The notes beneath the pieces are model-generated. The model saw nothing but the letters and a program-made list of their open reading frames with translations, was not told where the DNA came from and did no database searches. A stretch of DNA of 64,000 nt from Sarcomyxa edulis. Taxonomy: Eukaryota > Basidiomycota > Agaricomycetes > Agaricales > Mycenaceae. Both the position numbers and the translations under genes were made by a program. Below, piece after piece: positions 21,425-34,655 of the stretch (its first letter is position 1; every line of letters starts with the position of its first letter). The DNA lies in NCBI GenBank assembly GCA_009761415.1, contig QUOL01000006.1:1612001-1676000 (forward strand), read 5' to 3'.

Positions 21425-24400
21425 CGTCGAAGGAAACTCGAGTAGAACAGTTAAGGTGTCTTTGAGAATGGCTGGACACTAAGGAGACGTCGACTGGAAC
21501 GGTGCCCACGCTCATATCTTGGCCAGCTGTCGAGAACTTGAGAACACTGATCTACGGTGCAGACCGGGTCGCTTCGACGAGCTTCTATTTTGGGACAACC
21601 TATAAGTACAATCGTCTACCGTCAGAATACAAGGGGGGATTTAGCGAAAGACAACGGCCAGATATAAGAGCAAGTCCGCCTCCATCCACCATGTCCTTGA
21701 AGTCACTCCCACCCAAGCTCGACCTCGATGGTTTTCGCAGGCTGTAGAACGAAGGACGCATGGAACAGCATTGATTAGATCAATCGTCACATGGCTCTTC
21801 ACCATGATTGTGGGGGATCAAGCAGCAGCGAGTTGTATCTGTTTTGCGCGTTGTGCTCGACGGTCAACCGGGAAATAGGTGAGTAGGCATTCTAACGCTG
21901 TTTTAGATCTCTGATGGATGATCCGTACAGGATGCATGGGCGTACATGGCTGTCGCTTGAAGTTCCCTGTTCGTGTCGAGTCAACCTCATCAACAACTGA
22001 TTGGTGTCCAAGACATCAAAATGATAACCACATCCTTGTTCCAACCATCCAGAGCGGAGGGCCATCGTTGTCGGACGGAGGATTACATATGTGGGGAAAT
22101 CCGAGCGCCACCTTGAGGAATGGCGATGGGAAAAGGTCGAACGATGAGAAAGAGTGTTGGCCGGTCATGATGGCGTCATTGAAGACACTTCCAAAATCTG
22201 GTGTATCTGGCCGAAGCGGGAAACAGTAAAAGACCACCACACGGCAGTCTAACGACTTGTGATTTGAAAAGCCTATTGTGACGATGCCGGAAGACCATCT
22301 TTCAAAATGTGATGGGTATGTCAGAATCGACACCGTGTTGTAACAAGAATCGACACCGGTTGTAACATTGACTTACCATCCCGGGACTGCCTAGGTGCTA
22401 AGCTTGACGAGATCTTGTTTCGACGTGGCGCTCAGGTGATGAGGATCGGGAGATATGAGACGGAGTTTCGACGAAGAGAAATAATAGCAATGTCTCCGAA
22501 TCTCCTTGCAGACTTTGATCTGGTCTCGACCCAAGGACGAATGTCGACATGCCGAGGCTATTAGGATATGTAGGGCCACAAGCTCTTCATTCATACTCCT
22601 CGCGTCCAAACCTCGACGAATGATCGCCCGACCATCGAAGATACGAACGCTACACTTGACAGCAGGCGCAATGTTACGGTTCGATGACCATGTCTAGGAG
22701 CGTGACGCAGGAGAGAATGGAAAGCGTCGATGATTGATAGGACTGATCGATTGCGTTGCTGGTCGCTTGGAAGTGGTATATGACGTCGAAGGCGAATGCT
22801 GGAGTTGAGACGATCGACGGGCGCCACACATCGAAGCGGACTGCCTCTAAATTGATGTTTGACGTTGCGACGTTGCGACAAGGATTCCTAGGGTATTTCT
22901 GAGATCCAGGATGTAGACAAGATTCGGCGAGGTGGGTTGCAAGGGCCTTCAGAGACATCGAGGGGGTAGAGGGGGGAATGGGGATAATCTTTGGACATGA
23001 GCTCGGTGAGTCTCCAGACCCCCTTCGCGAATAAATTGTTGACTCGGTTTCCGACGATCTGCCTCAAGTTCCGCAGATGAGGGGGGGAATGCACCATCCG
23101 GTGATGTAGACAGTGGATTGACCCTTGATTATGGTTGGGGCTAACCTGCTTGTTGTTAGAACTCAGAGACTGAGAGCGTGCCGTACTCAGGGTCTGAACC
23201 CCCTTTTTTTCGTTATGTCGCCAGACTGAGTCAATTGTCATCGCAGGCCACCCAAGACTGCCTCGTCATCGAGATCATCAATTGACAGCGCGAGGGGGTC
23301 CAAAAGAACCGCGGGTCCACGGAACCGGTCAATCTCCAGATAGCACCGTCAAAGGACCTGAATCAGAGGTCAAAATTCGAAACACTGGGCGAATATTTTT
23401 TGGACAATTTGAAAGAATGGGAGAGAAGATCAATTTCCACGATGCCCGTAAAAATGATTGTGAGCGATACCAGCACCTGCTAATCTGAGAAATCCAGCCG
23501 AGTTCCGTTTCTCTGGCTCCAACGGCGGCAGCAAATAGACGAACAAAAGATGCTGCAACATGTAGCCGTTAGAAAAGGTTTTTGAATTTTTTAAACGTGC
23601 CGGATCACACACCATCTGTATCCGTGAGAGGTTGCCCGGAGATCCACCAAGGCACATATGGACCATCTGGAAAGAATACACAGCTTGAGAAGCATCGGAA
23701 AAGAAGTAAAAAACATCAAAATTGCTGTCTATGAGCCTCGGTGTCTTGTTCTGGGGTGACTATGCGGATTATCGACAAATCAACATCAGCTTCTGCGCCG
23801 GTATTCGAGGGAGGTATACGGACCGTATAAACCTGGCTACTATACCTGACCGTGCACTAATCGATGAAGGGCGCTGCGCTGGGCCGGGCGAGGTGTCCGA
23901 CTCCACTTTCCATAACCACAATTTGGAAGTGCGAGCGCTAAACGGATAATGAGATTGGATCCTGCATAGCCCATGATGGTGAGTCTAAAGCAAAAGTCCG
24001 GCGTCAACGCGAGGCCGGTGTTTTGCCAATACAGATAGACAGACCGCGAAGATCAGACTTGGTTCCAGTACGGCTGAGCGTCCAAAGGTAGCACGGCGTA
24101 GATGCAGACGTCGAAACTCTTTTCGTCTCTATAAGTCAATGCAGAGCATCGGTGAAATTGAGAACGTACCGCGATGCGATATGTTTTCATGGGAAGATGT
24201 ACTACCCAAATCCAGAAATGGGCAAAACGCTACGATACCCCTCACACGCATACTGGAACCGACCCAAATACCCTTGTTTATCTTGTCTCTGTGCCTGAGC
24301 GACCACGTCAATGGCCCAATAAGCATCTGTGATAGAAGCTATGAAACGTTCTTCTGTCAACTGGGGCGGAGTTTATGGATAAAAGAACTATCGTACCCGT

Positions 24401-27400
24401 TTCGAGTCAGAGATTGGTTTTGATAGTCAGATCTCGCTGAACCTTCAAGCTTCAAGGACAATCAGCAACACCGGACATCTATAGAGTTGGAAAAGCCTGT
24501 GCTGATTGAGTCAGTCGCTTTATCGATGTTATAACTTTTAATATAACGAATAACGCACCAATCACATAGCTGTGACATTTATCCAAGGCCAGTGTTCTTG
24601 AATATCGACATGATACAAACTGTGTGTGCAATGAGAGAATATTATTACATATATATGTCCATACCACAAGGACGGAGAATGACAAGACACAGCAAAGCAC
24701 AATACGATGGAAAAGATGATAAAGATGATTATGTTGGCCCATAGCTAGACATAACACGGAAAACCGCGATACAGATGGAAACGACGGTGGGACACATTCA
24801 AATCATAATTGAAGTCTGGAGGCCTAGCGGCGACGCGAGCAAGGGAGACGCTCTGCGCACGGTGGACATGATCGTCAACGTCGGGGAACTCGGATGAGTT
24901 TTCGTGATCAGATGGAGGGACTCCATCGTGATGGTTGGTCAAACGGCCTAGTTTAAGCTCTGTCTGAACGAACTCTGCAGCGATCCTGAGATGGTGGATG
25001 ACCCAGGAATATACGAGTAATAAGGACCCATGAATCGACATGGCGAAGGTGGTCGTGGAACAAGATGGTACCCAGTTGCGAATGTGATGGATGGGGAAAT
25101 TCATGTTTGAGTACCAGACCGCGCAGTAGAGACTGAACGTGAGGGTCCTCTAGCGTTAATCGCGCGATTGTGTCGTCGTCGTACATACTGTATGTGCACA
25201 GTAAGATAGCGAAACAATTGAATATTCGTTGCGTACCATATCCAAGCAGTGGATCCAGAAGCGAGGAAGTTATTCTGTCCCACTTTGAACAAAGACACCC
25301 AATCCATCTGTTCATGGCAGAGTGTTAGGTTTTGAGTCCTGCTCATAGCTATCAGTCAAAGAGCTATCTACGACAATAGTATGCTCGTTCTTCCATGTTC
25401 TTCGACAGGACGAAGAGCTCGATCTATGGATTTGGAAGAAAATTGAAAATAAGTAGTTTAGTCGAGTCTTTGAGGCGAATATATAACCAAAAACGAGCCT
25501 TGGAAGAAACATGAGTTACTTGACTCTTAAAGCCTTGAGCATAGCTCCGTCCCCTGTATAGAGTTGCACTGTCGCAGAGGTCAAGCAGAGGTCATAGGTC
25601 TGTCTCCGAGTCGAATTTAATTTCGGGTTCAAGCGGAGTTCTCCCACGGTCATGCCTTCTTCGACTGGCGGGATTGCTCAAGATGCTCGTCTCCACCCGA
25701 AGCAACTGTCGCTCTTTCAGTACATTATCACTAGACCTGTTTCCTGCAAACTTTGACGATTCAGAAGAACAGAGTAGTGAATGATGGCCTCTGTTGAAAA
25801 GAGATATTTGCACTGCTCGAGAGAGCATCTCAAATTTAAAGTCAGGACGAGATTTGGGAGAGAAAGAAAGAACAACACGGAAAGAACAATTTTAGGATTC
25901 GGGCTACCGGGTAGCGACCACGTGATGAGACAAAAATAATGCAATCGATGAAATTCAAAAAATTTGAGCTTCGAACTTTTTGTCTGGCAGCTGCAGGACG
26001 TCGATCGACGAACATACAGGCCTTCCGTACCATCCAGATCCTAGCAAAGCATGATACCTGGATGACATCGACGAGGGGGCTATGAGGTGAGTCAAGATCA
26101 GTCTGGAGCGTCACTGATCCATAGCGCTCAAAAATCAATACAGAAACCGCCGGGCCTCAAAGCTTCACACTCGAGCTGGCATGCGATTTGAAGAGGCAGC
26201 CTGAGCCATGATCTTTTTACATCTTGGACGTAGAATCTTGCTAGTGCATATGTCTTGCGAGTAGCTGCCAACGTTGCTGGCAGCGTGCTGAGGTATGCAT
26301 AATCATTGGCTCTACAGCGCGTGAAGTACTCACTAGCATGGATGCACAGTCACCAGGATATACTACCAGGTGCCCAGAATCCAGCCTTAGAACGAACGAA
26401 CGTACATTCATTCCTATTCGCACTGACCCATATATGACTCCGACACCCCAAGACGTATTATGACTCGTTACCACCCCTGTTCGACGGCACAAGTTCCTGT
26501 CTTTCAGTCAGCCATCTGTCTCTCAAGTAGATGCCGGGACTCCGTTTCTTCAAGGTCTAGCAACCCAGCGTAGAGCGTCAATGGTCCTTCTCACTCAGAT
26601 ACTTGCTTGAGGAAATATGCCACATGATCAATTGTGACCTTGCTATGCTTATAGCAGTCGGATATTGCTTCGGGCCAAGATCCCAAACGATCAGTCGACA
26701 AAGGGGCGTCACTCATTGCTGAAGGCCTAGGGGTGGAGTAACGAGACGCTCGAGAAAGCTTGGTGATCATCCCTCTTCTTTGTATCTGACATCTACGCGC
26801 GATGTCTCGCTCCAAGGAGGAAGCTACACTAGAATGGAACGCAACCGAGGGCGTGTCGGCGTACTCGGGCCTACCTACCACTAGCACCGTGATATATTGC
26901 TTCTGTATCATTGGGTCCTCACTGAGCTCAGTGTCTTCCTGTAGCATCAGCTGATTGTTGTCATACTGCTCCGAGTCATTCGTACGTTGTTCGTACGGTG
27001 ATCGTAATTGCGTTCCGAAATGTCCCAGCGCACATTAGGACCTGTAGTACACTAAATTGCAATCACATCAGACGCTCCGAGCCCTTTTCCTTGCTGATTT
27101 TCCGAAGAACTCTCGTATGACCCGAATCCTCCCCGATCGCACTCCGATCGCGACTTGGTTTTGCACCAGACATCTGATGTGACTGACGCGACATGTCACG
27201 CACCTACAGCCCATCACAAGTCCTGCCGGCAATTGCCGTAACAACTTGACTTGCACCACATCGCAACCACATCGTCCTTCCCCCTCCCAACCACATTTCC
27301 AAAGATCATCTCTCCGGCTCGATAAAACGCGCTGATCTGTATATTCATGCCGATCATCTCAAAGATCGCTACTTAAACGTATCCCGCCTAAAGTTCTACT

Positions 27401-29699
27401 GAGCTTGTTTATCTTCGTTGAACTTCGACGCACCACATCGAGATTGACTACTAGAGTCCACATAGTCAAGCGTCTGTCGGCCCTTGGAGACTAGATACTA
27501 GCAAGATTCTCCCATCTCAACGCACTTCGAACCTTCCCTCGCTCTAACATAGGTATAAGACCTACATCAACACCTTTGTGTCCAAGCATCAACCTCAATT
27601 TGCTCAAAAGATACATCATGTTCTTCTTCTACGCTGTCACACCCATAGTGAGTCGAATTTCTTCGGCTTGAGCCTTGGACGAAGGGGTCGTTTATTTATA
27701 TATGTTGCATTTGGTGGTTGAAGCCAACTGGACGATTTGTCCGAACCTTCGGGTACCGAATCTAGCGGAATAAAATTGGGATAAGATCAATTAAATCGAT
27801 CTCCGGGATCTATGAGCCTATCATGGCGAAGGAATCGCCAAGAAGATGAATTGTGGAAAAAGCAATATGACCTGAGGATGCGACGATAATATCTTGACTG
27901 AACAGAGGGAACATTGAGGTCCGTAGCGTTCAGCTCGACAAGGAGAGAAGGGTCGTCTTGTATATGTGGAGATTGAAGAACCAGACGAGTAACGTAATGT
28001 TATTCGAACAGCGAATGAAGAAGAATCAACGGCTAAGAAAAGCAGCGATCTCTTCTTTGATATCGAGGTCGTTTACTCAAAATCTACCATTGTAGGTGTC
28101 TACTGACCATATGTCTCTCAGGGAATGCCTCAGACCTCCTCCACCTCAGCCATGAAGCTGGTTTCTGGACTGCTTGTCTGCTTTTGACGGATATAATCGA
28201 CTTTGCATGGCTGACAGGCCTCAGAAAAAAATCTTACACCAAAGCTCATTACTTCAGATCCCCATGTTGTATGACTGGGACGTACGCGACGCATCATCTG
28301 TCTTCTTTTGGGATTATACGTTCCCCACTTGTTCATAAATTGTAAATGGCACGCACCATACAGAACAGACTAGAGGATTCCGGGCCCCTGTAAATCTGTC
28401 AGATACGAAGAGTGAATACCTTTGGATAATTTTATGCCCTGATACACTCTCTTTTTCGTGTTGAGATTTTTTTGTGAACTCATGAACGCGACGCGCAAGT
28501 CACGAGACCAGAATATTTGTTTCGGGTGATCCCGGTGACTCCGCCAACTTGCCAGTGAACAGCAAGGTATCTTCATGGCGACCTCCAAATCCGCAAGCCA
28601 CTTGATCTCACAGTCTCTGGGGGAGTTGAGAAAACTATATGTTTGGCATCCTCATCATTTCGAGTCGGGTCCGGATCCCACTCACTTAGGGAGCCCAATC
28701 ATTTTTTCCCCAATCAGAGTCTCTGGACAGATCTCCTTCAGGTCGACGAAAATTTCCAAGGGTTCTGGCATGTCATGTTCTCGCTTTTCCGCACCGAGCC
28801 TCGAGTCGTGTTAAGACACTCTTAAAAGGAAAGGACGACGAGTCAAGGGTAATCGGCCAACACGGCATTCCGCACGCGCATAACCTGTCCCTGTCTTAAC
28901 CGGGACGATTGAAAAGGAGCTAGAAACCCGGATCTTGGGGGACGTGCTACGCGTTAGAACGTCTAGAATACGTTGAGTAAAGGTGACTCGAAAGATATAC
29001 AGCACTCTGCCGGTAGTGTCACTGCGTTATGTGGACGTTCTACTAAATTCACACCAACAAGTTCGCTAGCGCAGTAGAGCTGTTTAGCGGAACGAAGCGA
29101 GAAGAGGATGGACGGGCCACCTCGATTCCTATCATTTGAGTGGTCTTTTAGTTGACTGGGCTGTACGTCGTGTAAGTCGACGAACTGACCCATAAAGAAA
29201 TTCCGTTAAAGTTTGCTAATGTACTTCTCATGCACAGCTCGAGCTTTTATCTCCTTTGGAATGTCTGTACTACGCGTCCAACTCGTGTCAGTACGTTCGT
29301 GCATCATGGGGAACTCGTTTCCCAATGATCGACGGGAGGTACGCGACATTTGGGTCGCACTTGCCGAATAGGGACTGACAAAAATCTTCAGTGCCTACGT
29401 GGAGATATATCTCTCGGGCTTTCGTTGAGGATAATTGGCCGACTTGCCATTGTCGGAGAGACGCCCGCTTTCTGGAGAAGAATCATTGAAACTACCTTTC
29501 ACCTGGATCGTTTCTGATTTTAACTCTCATTCGGATCTGATGTCTGAGTTCTCGGCTGTGGTCTCTTTACAGACGAGCGCTGGGCGCCTGGAGGACCGTC
29601 CCGAAGCACGCACTACGTGAGAATTGACCATACTTGGCTTTTGCCCAAATGCGAACAAGCGCTTGTATGTTATCGATCGGGCTCATCAGTATTCAACTG
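21425..29699. other. Gene-poor stretch of about 8.3 kb
   Basis: No gene can be supported with confidence. Weak signals are as follows. A 23-bp unit beginning AGAATCGACACCG repeats in tandem at 22323-22367. Two minus-strand blocks at 25346-25257 and 25207-24953 can be joined by a canonical intron into a frame with MDWVSLFKVGQ and ARLTLEDPHVQSLL. Near 27618 a CT-rich leader is followed by ATG, ten codons (MFFFYAVTPI) and a GTGAGT donor, with no downstream exon found. The rest shows frequent stops in all frames, like decayed genes or old repeats. Confidence 0.4.
24953..25346 (-). pseudogene. Possible exons of an unrecognised, probably decayed gene
   Basis: Two blocks (25346-25257 and 25207-24953) join through a GTACGC..ACATACAG intron of 49 bp. 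The joined peptide includes NNFLASGSTAWIWC, DDDTIARLTLEDPHVQSLL and SQLGTILFHDHLRHVDSW, which reads more like coding sequence than chance. No start, upstream exon or family could be established. Confidence 0.2.
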
Positions 29700-30110
29700 C
29701 GAGAGAGAAAATATGGAATTTGAAAGCAGACTGAAAGCAGATAGTGGTAAATGTGAAACTGAAATGCTATAGTATAAGGAGCCCAAGATGATCAAACTTC
29801 AAGCAAGTACGTGTAGTGGAGATTCGAAGGACAGCAGAGGATGCAAGGGCATATTGATAAATCGGAAAGGCTGCGTTTACAAGTGTATTCTGAAGAGTGC
29901 GAGATGATCGAAATTGCAGGAGCTATGTGAGGTGAAAGTAGACTGTACAGAAAGCGAATTGTACAATGCGTGATGTCGTCGTGCGTGTATAGAAAGCGAA
30001 TCCAAGTAGAGAGGTTCGAGACCGTTAGTATTGGTGATCTCTCGATAATTTCAGTAGTCCTCGGGGGAAGACACAGGCGTATTGGAGTCCCTGCCAGTAA
30101 GAGTGATCAA

Positions 30111-31454
30111 TCAACAATTATTGGGGGAAGGACAGAGTGTGTCTGACCTGTCGGGCCGCATCCAGGACTTGTCGAATTCAGATACCTCGACTATGGACGA
30201 TGTCGTAGAGCTCTCGCACTCAAAATCATCCAAAGCACTGGCCAACACTATATGTTGGTAACGCGCTCTCCGACGATACGGATGATAATAAGGCGAAGGG
30301 TGACATCCCTTTGTTTCATCGTCTGTAACTGTAGTCTGACGGCCGACCGATGCATCGGCAGCATCGCTGAGAGGGAAAAGGTTGTCGGGATACGTGTGGC
30401 CTTGCGGTGAGTCAGTAGATGCGATTAGTGCTAGAGCTTTGCGAGGAAGCTTAGATTTTTTGGATTTTTGAGACTTTTTAGATGCACTATCGTTCCAGAC
30501 ATATGTCGAGTATTGTTGGGGGAAGATGGTGCCCAGAAGTCGTTCTGGGGGAGGCATGTCAGCAAGTATCGTGATAGTTTCCGAGCGCTTGTACAGCGGT
30601 AGCACAGGAAGGGTTCGGTCGTTGGCTAAGTCCTCGAACATTAATCGAATCTCTTCCCAGTGGTGCGTTTGTGCTTCTTCTTCCAATCTCTGTGGATCAT
30701 CGAGATACGACTCTACGACGCTGGGATACAATATGCGAACCTTTCCCTCCGGTGAGATCATGGTATCCATCCAGTCTATGCACTTGAATACAAGGCCGTG
30801 TCTCTGGAGCCTAGCAAATGCCTCGTATACAGCAGCCTCGTCACCGCAGCGAACCAGACGTCCTACAGCCAACTCTGTGATAAAACCTACGACCTGCCCG
30901 TCGCGTACTACGTGTCCTAAAAGTTCATAGGTTACGTCCAAGTTTCGTAGTTTCCATCGTCCCCATGCAATTCGATTTAGTTGCGTTGCGCCAGCATCCT
31001 CCCAGCCAATGTGGACATCGACAAGAATGTTTCGCCAAATACCCTCTCTGTGTTCACAATTGAGCCACTTCGTTATTGTGATTTCACTTTCCTTCACCAA
31101 TGGCGCCCAAATGGGGCATGTCAGTGGACGGAGACGTTTGCGTCGATACGTGATGCGGTAGCTTCCATCTGATTGAACTGTGAAGTACGCCCAATTTGCT
31201 TTTTCGAAATCAATAGTCCGTATGACAGTCTGTATTTGCATCAATTTGAATTGGTGCTGTCTTTCGATGTCCTCCAGCGCATTATTGGTGTCAATGTCTC
31301 CTACTACATGCTTAGGCGGAAGTACGGGGAAGTTTTCTGGTGGTGGAGTTTCGATTACGAAGGGTATATTCCCTCCCCTCAGGATAGGGAACAGTTGAGC
31401 GCCTGAGTCATTTCTTCCGGCAACGTAGCCTGTGACGTGACTGGGTATAGGCAT
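30111..31454 (-). CDS. Kinase-fold-like protein without catalytic residues, copy 1
   Basis: An intronless 447-aa protein of a family I cannot name. Residues 174-250 recall a protein-kinase core: VTYELLGHVVRDGQVVGFITE like strands 4-5 and the hinge, DEAAVYEAFARLQRHG like helix E, then FKCIDWMDTMISPEGKVRILYPS where kinases have the HRD...N loop and DFG. The catalytic Asp of HRD, the Asn and the DFG Asp are all absent. Residues 60-130 carry a conserved block (MQIQTVIRTIDFEKANWAYF, YRRKRLRPLTCPIWAPLV). The C-terminal third is lysine-rich (KKSQKSKKSKLPRK) and then serine-rich, ending in SPNNC. Reading it as a pseudokinase is inference from pattern. It is the most distal of three tandem copies. Confidence 0.8.
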   Translation of the reverse strand: MPIPSHVTGYVAGRNDSGAQLFPILRGGNIPFVIETPPPENFPVLPPKHVVGDIDTNNALEDIERQHQFKLMQIQTVIRTIDFEKANWAYFTVQSDGSYRITYRRKRLRPLTCPIWAPLVKESEITITKWLNCEHREGIWRNILVDVHIGWEDAGATQLNRIAWGRWKLRNLDVTYELLGHVVRDGQVVGFITELAVGRLVRCGDEAAVYEAFARLQRHGLVFKCIDWMDTMISPEGKVRILYPSVVESYLDDPQRLEEEAQTHHWEEIRLMFEDLANDRTLPVLPLYKRSETITILADMPPPERLLGTIFPQQYSTYVWNDSASKKSQKSKKSKLPRKALALIASTDSPQGHTYPDNLFPLSDAADASVGRQTTVTDDETKGCHPSPYYHPYRRRARYQHIVLASALDDFECESSTTSSIVEVSEFDKSWMRPDRSDTLCPSPNNC

Positions 31455-32084
31455 ACTAGAGGGCTGTTATGCGCCGCCCAATGTGAGGATATCTTCGTTC
31501 GTGGGTCCAAGGGGTGAGACAAATCCTGGTAAGTCCTCGTGGTGATTGGATCTGCGATAATCGTGAGGCGCTCTAGTAAGGTCGAGTCAGAGGCAGATGG
31601 CAAATAAGACCAACTTGATGTGCGTCTCGGCTGTCTAAAAAAAGAATCTCTTCATCAACTCAACAACCACTCTGATTACGCGTCTTTTCGCGCGTCTACC
31701 ACCTGCCTTTCTCTGCGAGGCATTCTCACGATTATAGCATGTGTAAACGATAACCTGTGCTTTGAATAGGAATGTCCGCACATCGATTTGACATGTTCGG
31801 ACATTTCGTCATGCACGGCCAAAAACCCTTGATTAACCGCGATCTCCACTGGAATAGGCAAGAGGCACCTGCCTTTTTCCATTGAAACAGACGTTATATC
31901 TCCGTTAAACAATTGGATACCAATTACAAGCTCGCGCTCAATTTTTATTAGTCTTCTTCATGATCGGAGCACCCGCCTTCGATGGCGAGTAGATCTTACG
32001 GTGCGACCTGCCTTTTGCAATCTCTCTCTCTCTCGACACTTTCTCCGTTATAAACCATGGTAAGAATTCTATACTGTCTTCACC
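31455..32084. other. 5' flank of kinase-like copy 1
   Basis: Holds the promoter side of the 30111-31454 gene and is duplicated at 36009-36260. A (TC)n run lies at about 32022-32035. No exon seen. Confidence 0.5.
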
Positions 32085-32815
32085 ATGAAAATCGTCCCAG
32101 CTTCCTTATGTGCGTCATTAATTCAGCGATTTGCGCGGTATGCGGTGTTCGGCACACATACACTACAGCCTGCGAAGCCAAGCATAAAGGCTTGTCTTGT
32201 GTTACAGTTGTTTCCAAGACATCAGACACTAAGCCCTCTTTTGCGCCGTGCCCACGGCATCGCTGATGAAGGAAACCTCACGGTGAGTAACTGATGGTGC
32301 TAGTAGGTCCTTCCAGAGTGCCTTACTCTTTCGTCCGTTCTCCCCACTCCCTTCAGGTACGAAATTTTCATGGCCATCTACAAGCTCTGAGTCACCTATC
32401 TTGCCGACCTGGTATTTTGTTGGAAGTGGCTCTATTCAAAACAGATGCCAGCCAGCCATCTTGTATGGGTGCACATCTCCTATCTATCAGGCTATATGTT
32501 ATGTCCTGGATAGTACGAGCTTGCCGATTACTCCTCACACTCAGGGACAATCAGTACCACCTATTAGCAGTGGATGGAATTTCAAGCCCTCTTCAGATTG
32601 CCGCGGACGATCTTGCTCCACTTACAGATGTCACAGTCCCACAGCTCGCAACCCAGGTCGTGGATTGCTTCGTCTACCATGACTACAATTATATGATGCT
32701 CTACGCGCAACAAACACCTGTCTCTTTCTGCGGCCTGTCCCATCTCTACTCCGACAACAGTATTCGAGTCTTGGACATGGACCCGACATCTCCCTCCGGT
32801 TCAGCGCTCAACTGA
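32085..32815 (+). CDS. Putative protein of unknown function within the extra segment of copy 1
   Basis: Two exons (32085-32282, 32357-32815) join at a canonical GTGAGT..TTCAG intron of 74 bp and give 218 aa. The start is ATG at 32085 (MKIVPASLCASL). The second half (LQIAADDLAPLTDVTVPQ, VVDCFVYHDYNYMMLY) looks like coding sequence, and the frame is open through both exons. No domain, signal peptide or relative is recognised. It lies in the 1.3-kb segment present beside copy 1 but missing beside copy 2, so it may have arrived with an insertion or been lost from copy 2. A chance open frame is not excluded. Confidence 0.35.
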
Positions 32816-34116
32816 ACTCCATAAACAGTCTACGAGTCTCGATGCGAGCTCTCGTTGATCGCACAACTTTGTGTGCTTGACCCCCTATACAATGTTACAC
32901 TCATTCGTCGCATTTTTCTGATCCATCTTCTCGCTTTCCTTGCTATACTCCTTTCGGTTCTATCCCTCGTCATCGGAAGGCATCATCGAAACTCTCTTCT
33001 ACACCATGTTCACTAACGAACTGGGAGAATTCTCTTTCCCCACAGTAGCCTCTTCGCGACCCGAGACTCACGGCTGGCGGCTCTCGATAAATAAAATTGC
33101 ATTGTAGCATTGCATGTCTTGACGCCTCGCTTCTGGGAAGCACCGCGGTGTATTCTCTACCACGCACTTATGGCCATCCCAGACTCTCGTCTCGAACCAT
33201 GTTCCCTGCACGGTCGGATGTTGATTACGTCGTGTCTCCATCCAGTCAAGTGCTATATCTTTTCTGGACGTGCTCGATATATACCCCTCGTTTGCCCCCC
33301 CCTTTCCCTTCGTCGTTCACCCGCCCTTTCGAGTTACGTCACGGTCTCACGGTCGTGTCAGGACGCGTCGTGCTCACTCTTCGTATTTCTATGCATCTCT
33401 CGGTATACTTATACCTAGGGCCACGCTACTACTGCTGATGCTGAGCCTCATGCTCCCAGCCCTCGCTTTTTCCTGGCGCACGTTTTCTCTTCCCTACAAG
33501 ACCCAATCCCAGTAGGATAAATCGACGGTCTATAACATCTTGGCCACGGCATCTACTAATTCTCGATGCTCACGCGCTCAGCCACGCTATCGCGTTCAGC
33601 CGTCTTGCCAACTGACGTCTTTCTTTTCTGGCCCTGTGCCAACCATCTCACCATCTCTCATATCTCGGAGTTCCACATCTCTGCTCGACTTCGACAAGAT
33701 ACCATCTGCTACATCGCAGACTTCATTTTACAGGTTCGACTGGTTCTTTACCACCCATTCCCAAGAGGACCCTCTTCACACACTCATGCACACTCATGTA
33801 TACTCAATTGTTCATGTCTGGACTCGCATAATTACTGTACCTTCTGTTTGCATCATCCTGTTCTCGTCCCTCAGGCACATTGGTCTCTGTCGTATATTGT
33901 CATACCGTTCGATTATTGTTGTGTTTTGATGCCAATGTAGCTCTAGTGCAGATGTATATTTCCATGTACGGTGTTCCTTTCGATGTGTACTCGGATGGTT
34001 TCGACGACGAGACGGTGCAAATCTTGTAATTCCCTCTAAAACTACTTCTATCCTGGCGGTAACTGATGCTGGTAGAGAGCAAGCCCGTAAGATATACAGA
34101 ATATCTGAGGATTTAC
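32816..34116. other. Duplicated flanking block, no gene supported
   Basis: The part from about 33560 to 34110 is a diverged copy of 38690-39080 (shared strings GCCAACTGACGTCTTTC, GTTCATGTCTGGACTC, CCATGTACGGTGT). Open frames here differ between the two copies and are not conserved, which argues against coding. A pyrimidine-rich zone spans 33290-33360. Confidence 0.6.
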
Positions 34117-34245
34117 CTCATGCTGAATGTCCCTATGATACAATGCGCAAGAGATCAGAATCATCAGATATGCGGCGAACCAACAGAAGAGCTTAGAGAT
34201 CTCCAGCAGTTTCGGTTACTTCTCCACTTATTATGATATTACTCT
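34117..34245 (-). pseudogene. Relic of an F-box gene 3' region
   Basis: Matches the intact F-box gene at 39440-39545: the shared run TGAATGTCCCTATGAT.C.ATGCGCAAGAGAT, then ATATGCGGCGAA.CAACAGAAGAGCTTAGAG, continuing to the TTACT.CTCC...TTA.TATGAT region around the former exon 4 donor. The final two exons (39159-39430 equivalent) are missing here, so it cannot be functional. Its place between kinase-like copies 1 and 2 indicates that the duplicated unit once included an F-box neighbour. Confidence 0.7.
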
Positions 34246-34655
34246 GAGCTCAAACTCGAGAAAGAAATTGTGGAACTAAATTGAGAGCAGATTGAAAGCA
34301 GATGGTGAATGTGGGATTGAAATGCTATGGTGTAGTAAGGAGTACAAGATGATTGGACTTTGAAGAAGATCGTTCACAAAAGATTCCAAACATAGTAGAA
34401 GATGCATGGGCGCGGTGATGAAACAGAATGGCGCGTTTACAGGTGTATTCTGAAGAGTGCGAGATGATCGAGAAAGCGAGAGGCGGCTCTGGTGAGGTGA
34501 ACGAAAGCAGAATGTACAGAAAGCGTTGTGCGTGTATGGCAAGCGAAGCTAAGTAGAGACTCTTGAAGACCGATTGAAGACCGTCATATTTGAATGATTT
34601 CAGTGGTCCTCAGGGAAAGACATAAGCGTAGTGGAGTCCCTGCGAGTAAGAGTGA

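Noticed and set aside
24479..24757. Hydrophobic minus-strand frame, possible membrane protein
   Set aside because: The DNA is AT-rich, which alone yields hydrophobic codons. No continuation by splicing on either side was found.
26591..26947. 119-codon minus-strand frame in the gene-poor region
   Set aside because: No recognisable domain, no start context and no splice partner. Consistent with a chance frame.
33540..33940. Plus-strand frames in the 33.5-34.1 kb block
   Set aside because: The same block at 38690-39080 has different frames and lengths, so the reading is not conserved between duplicates.
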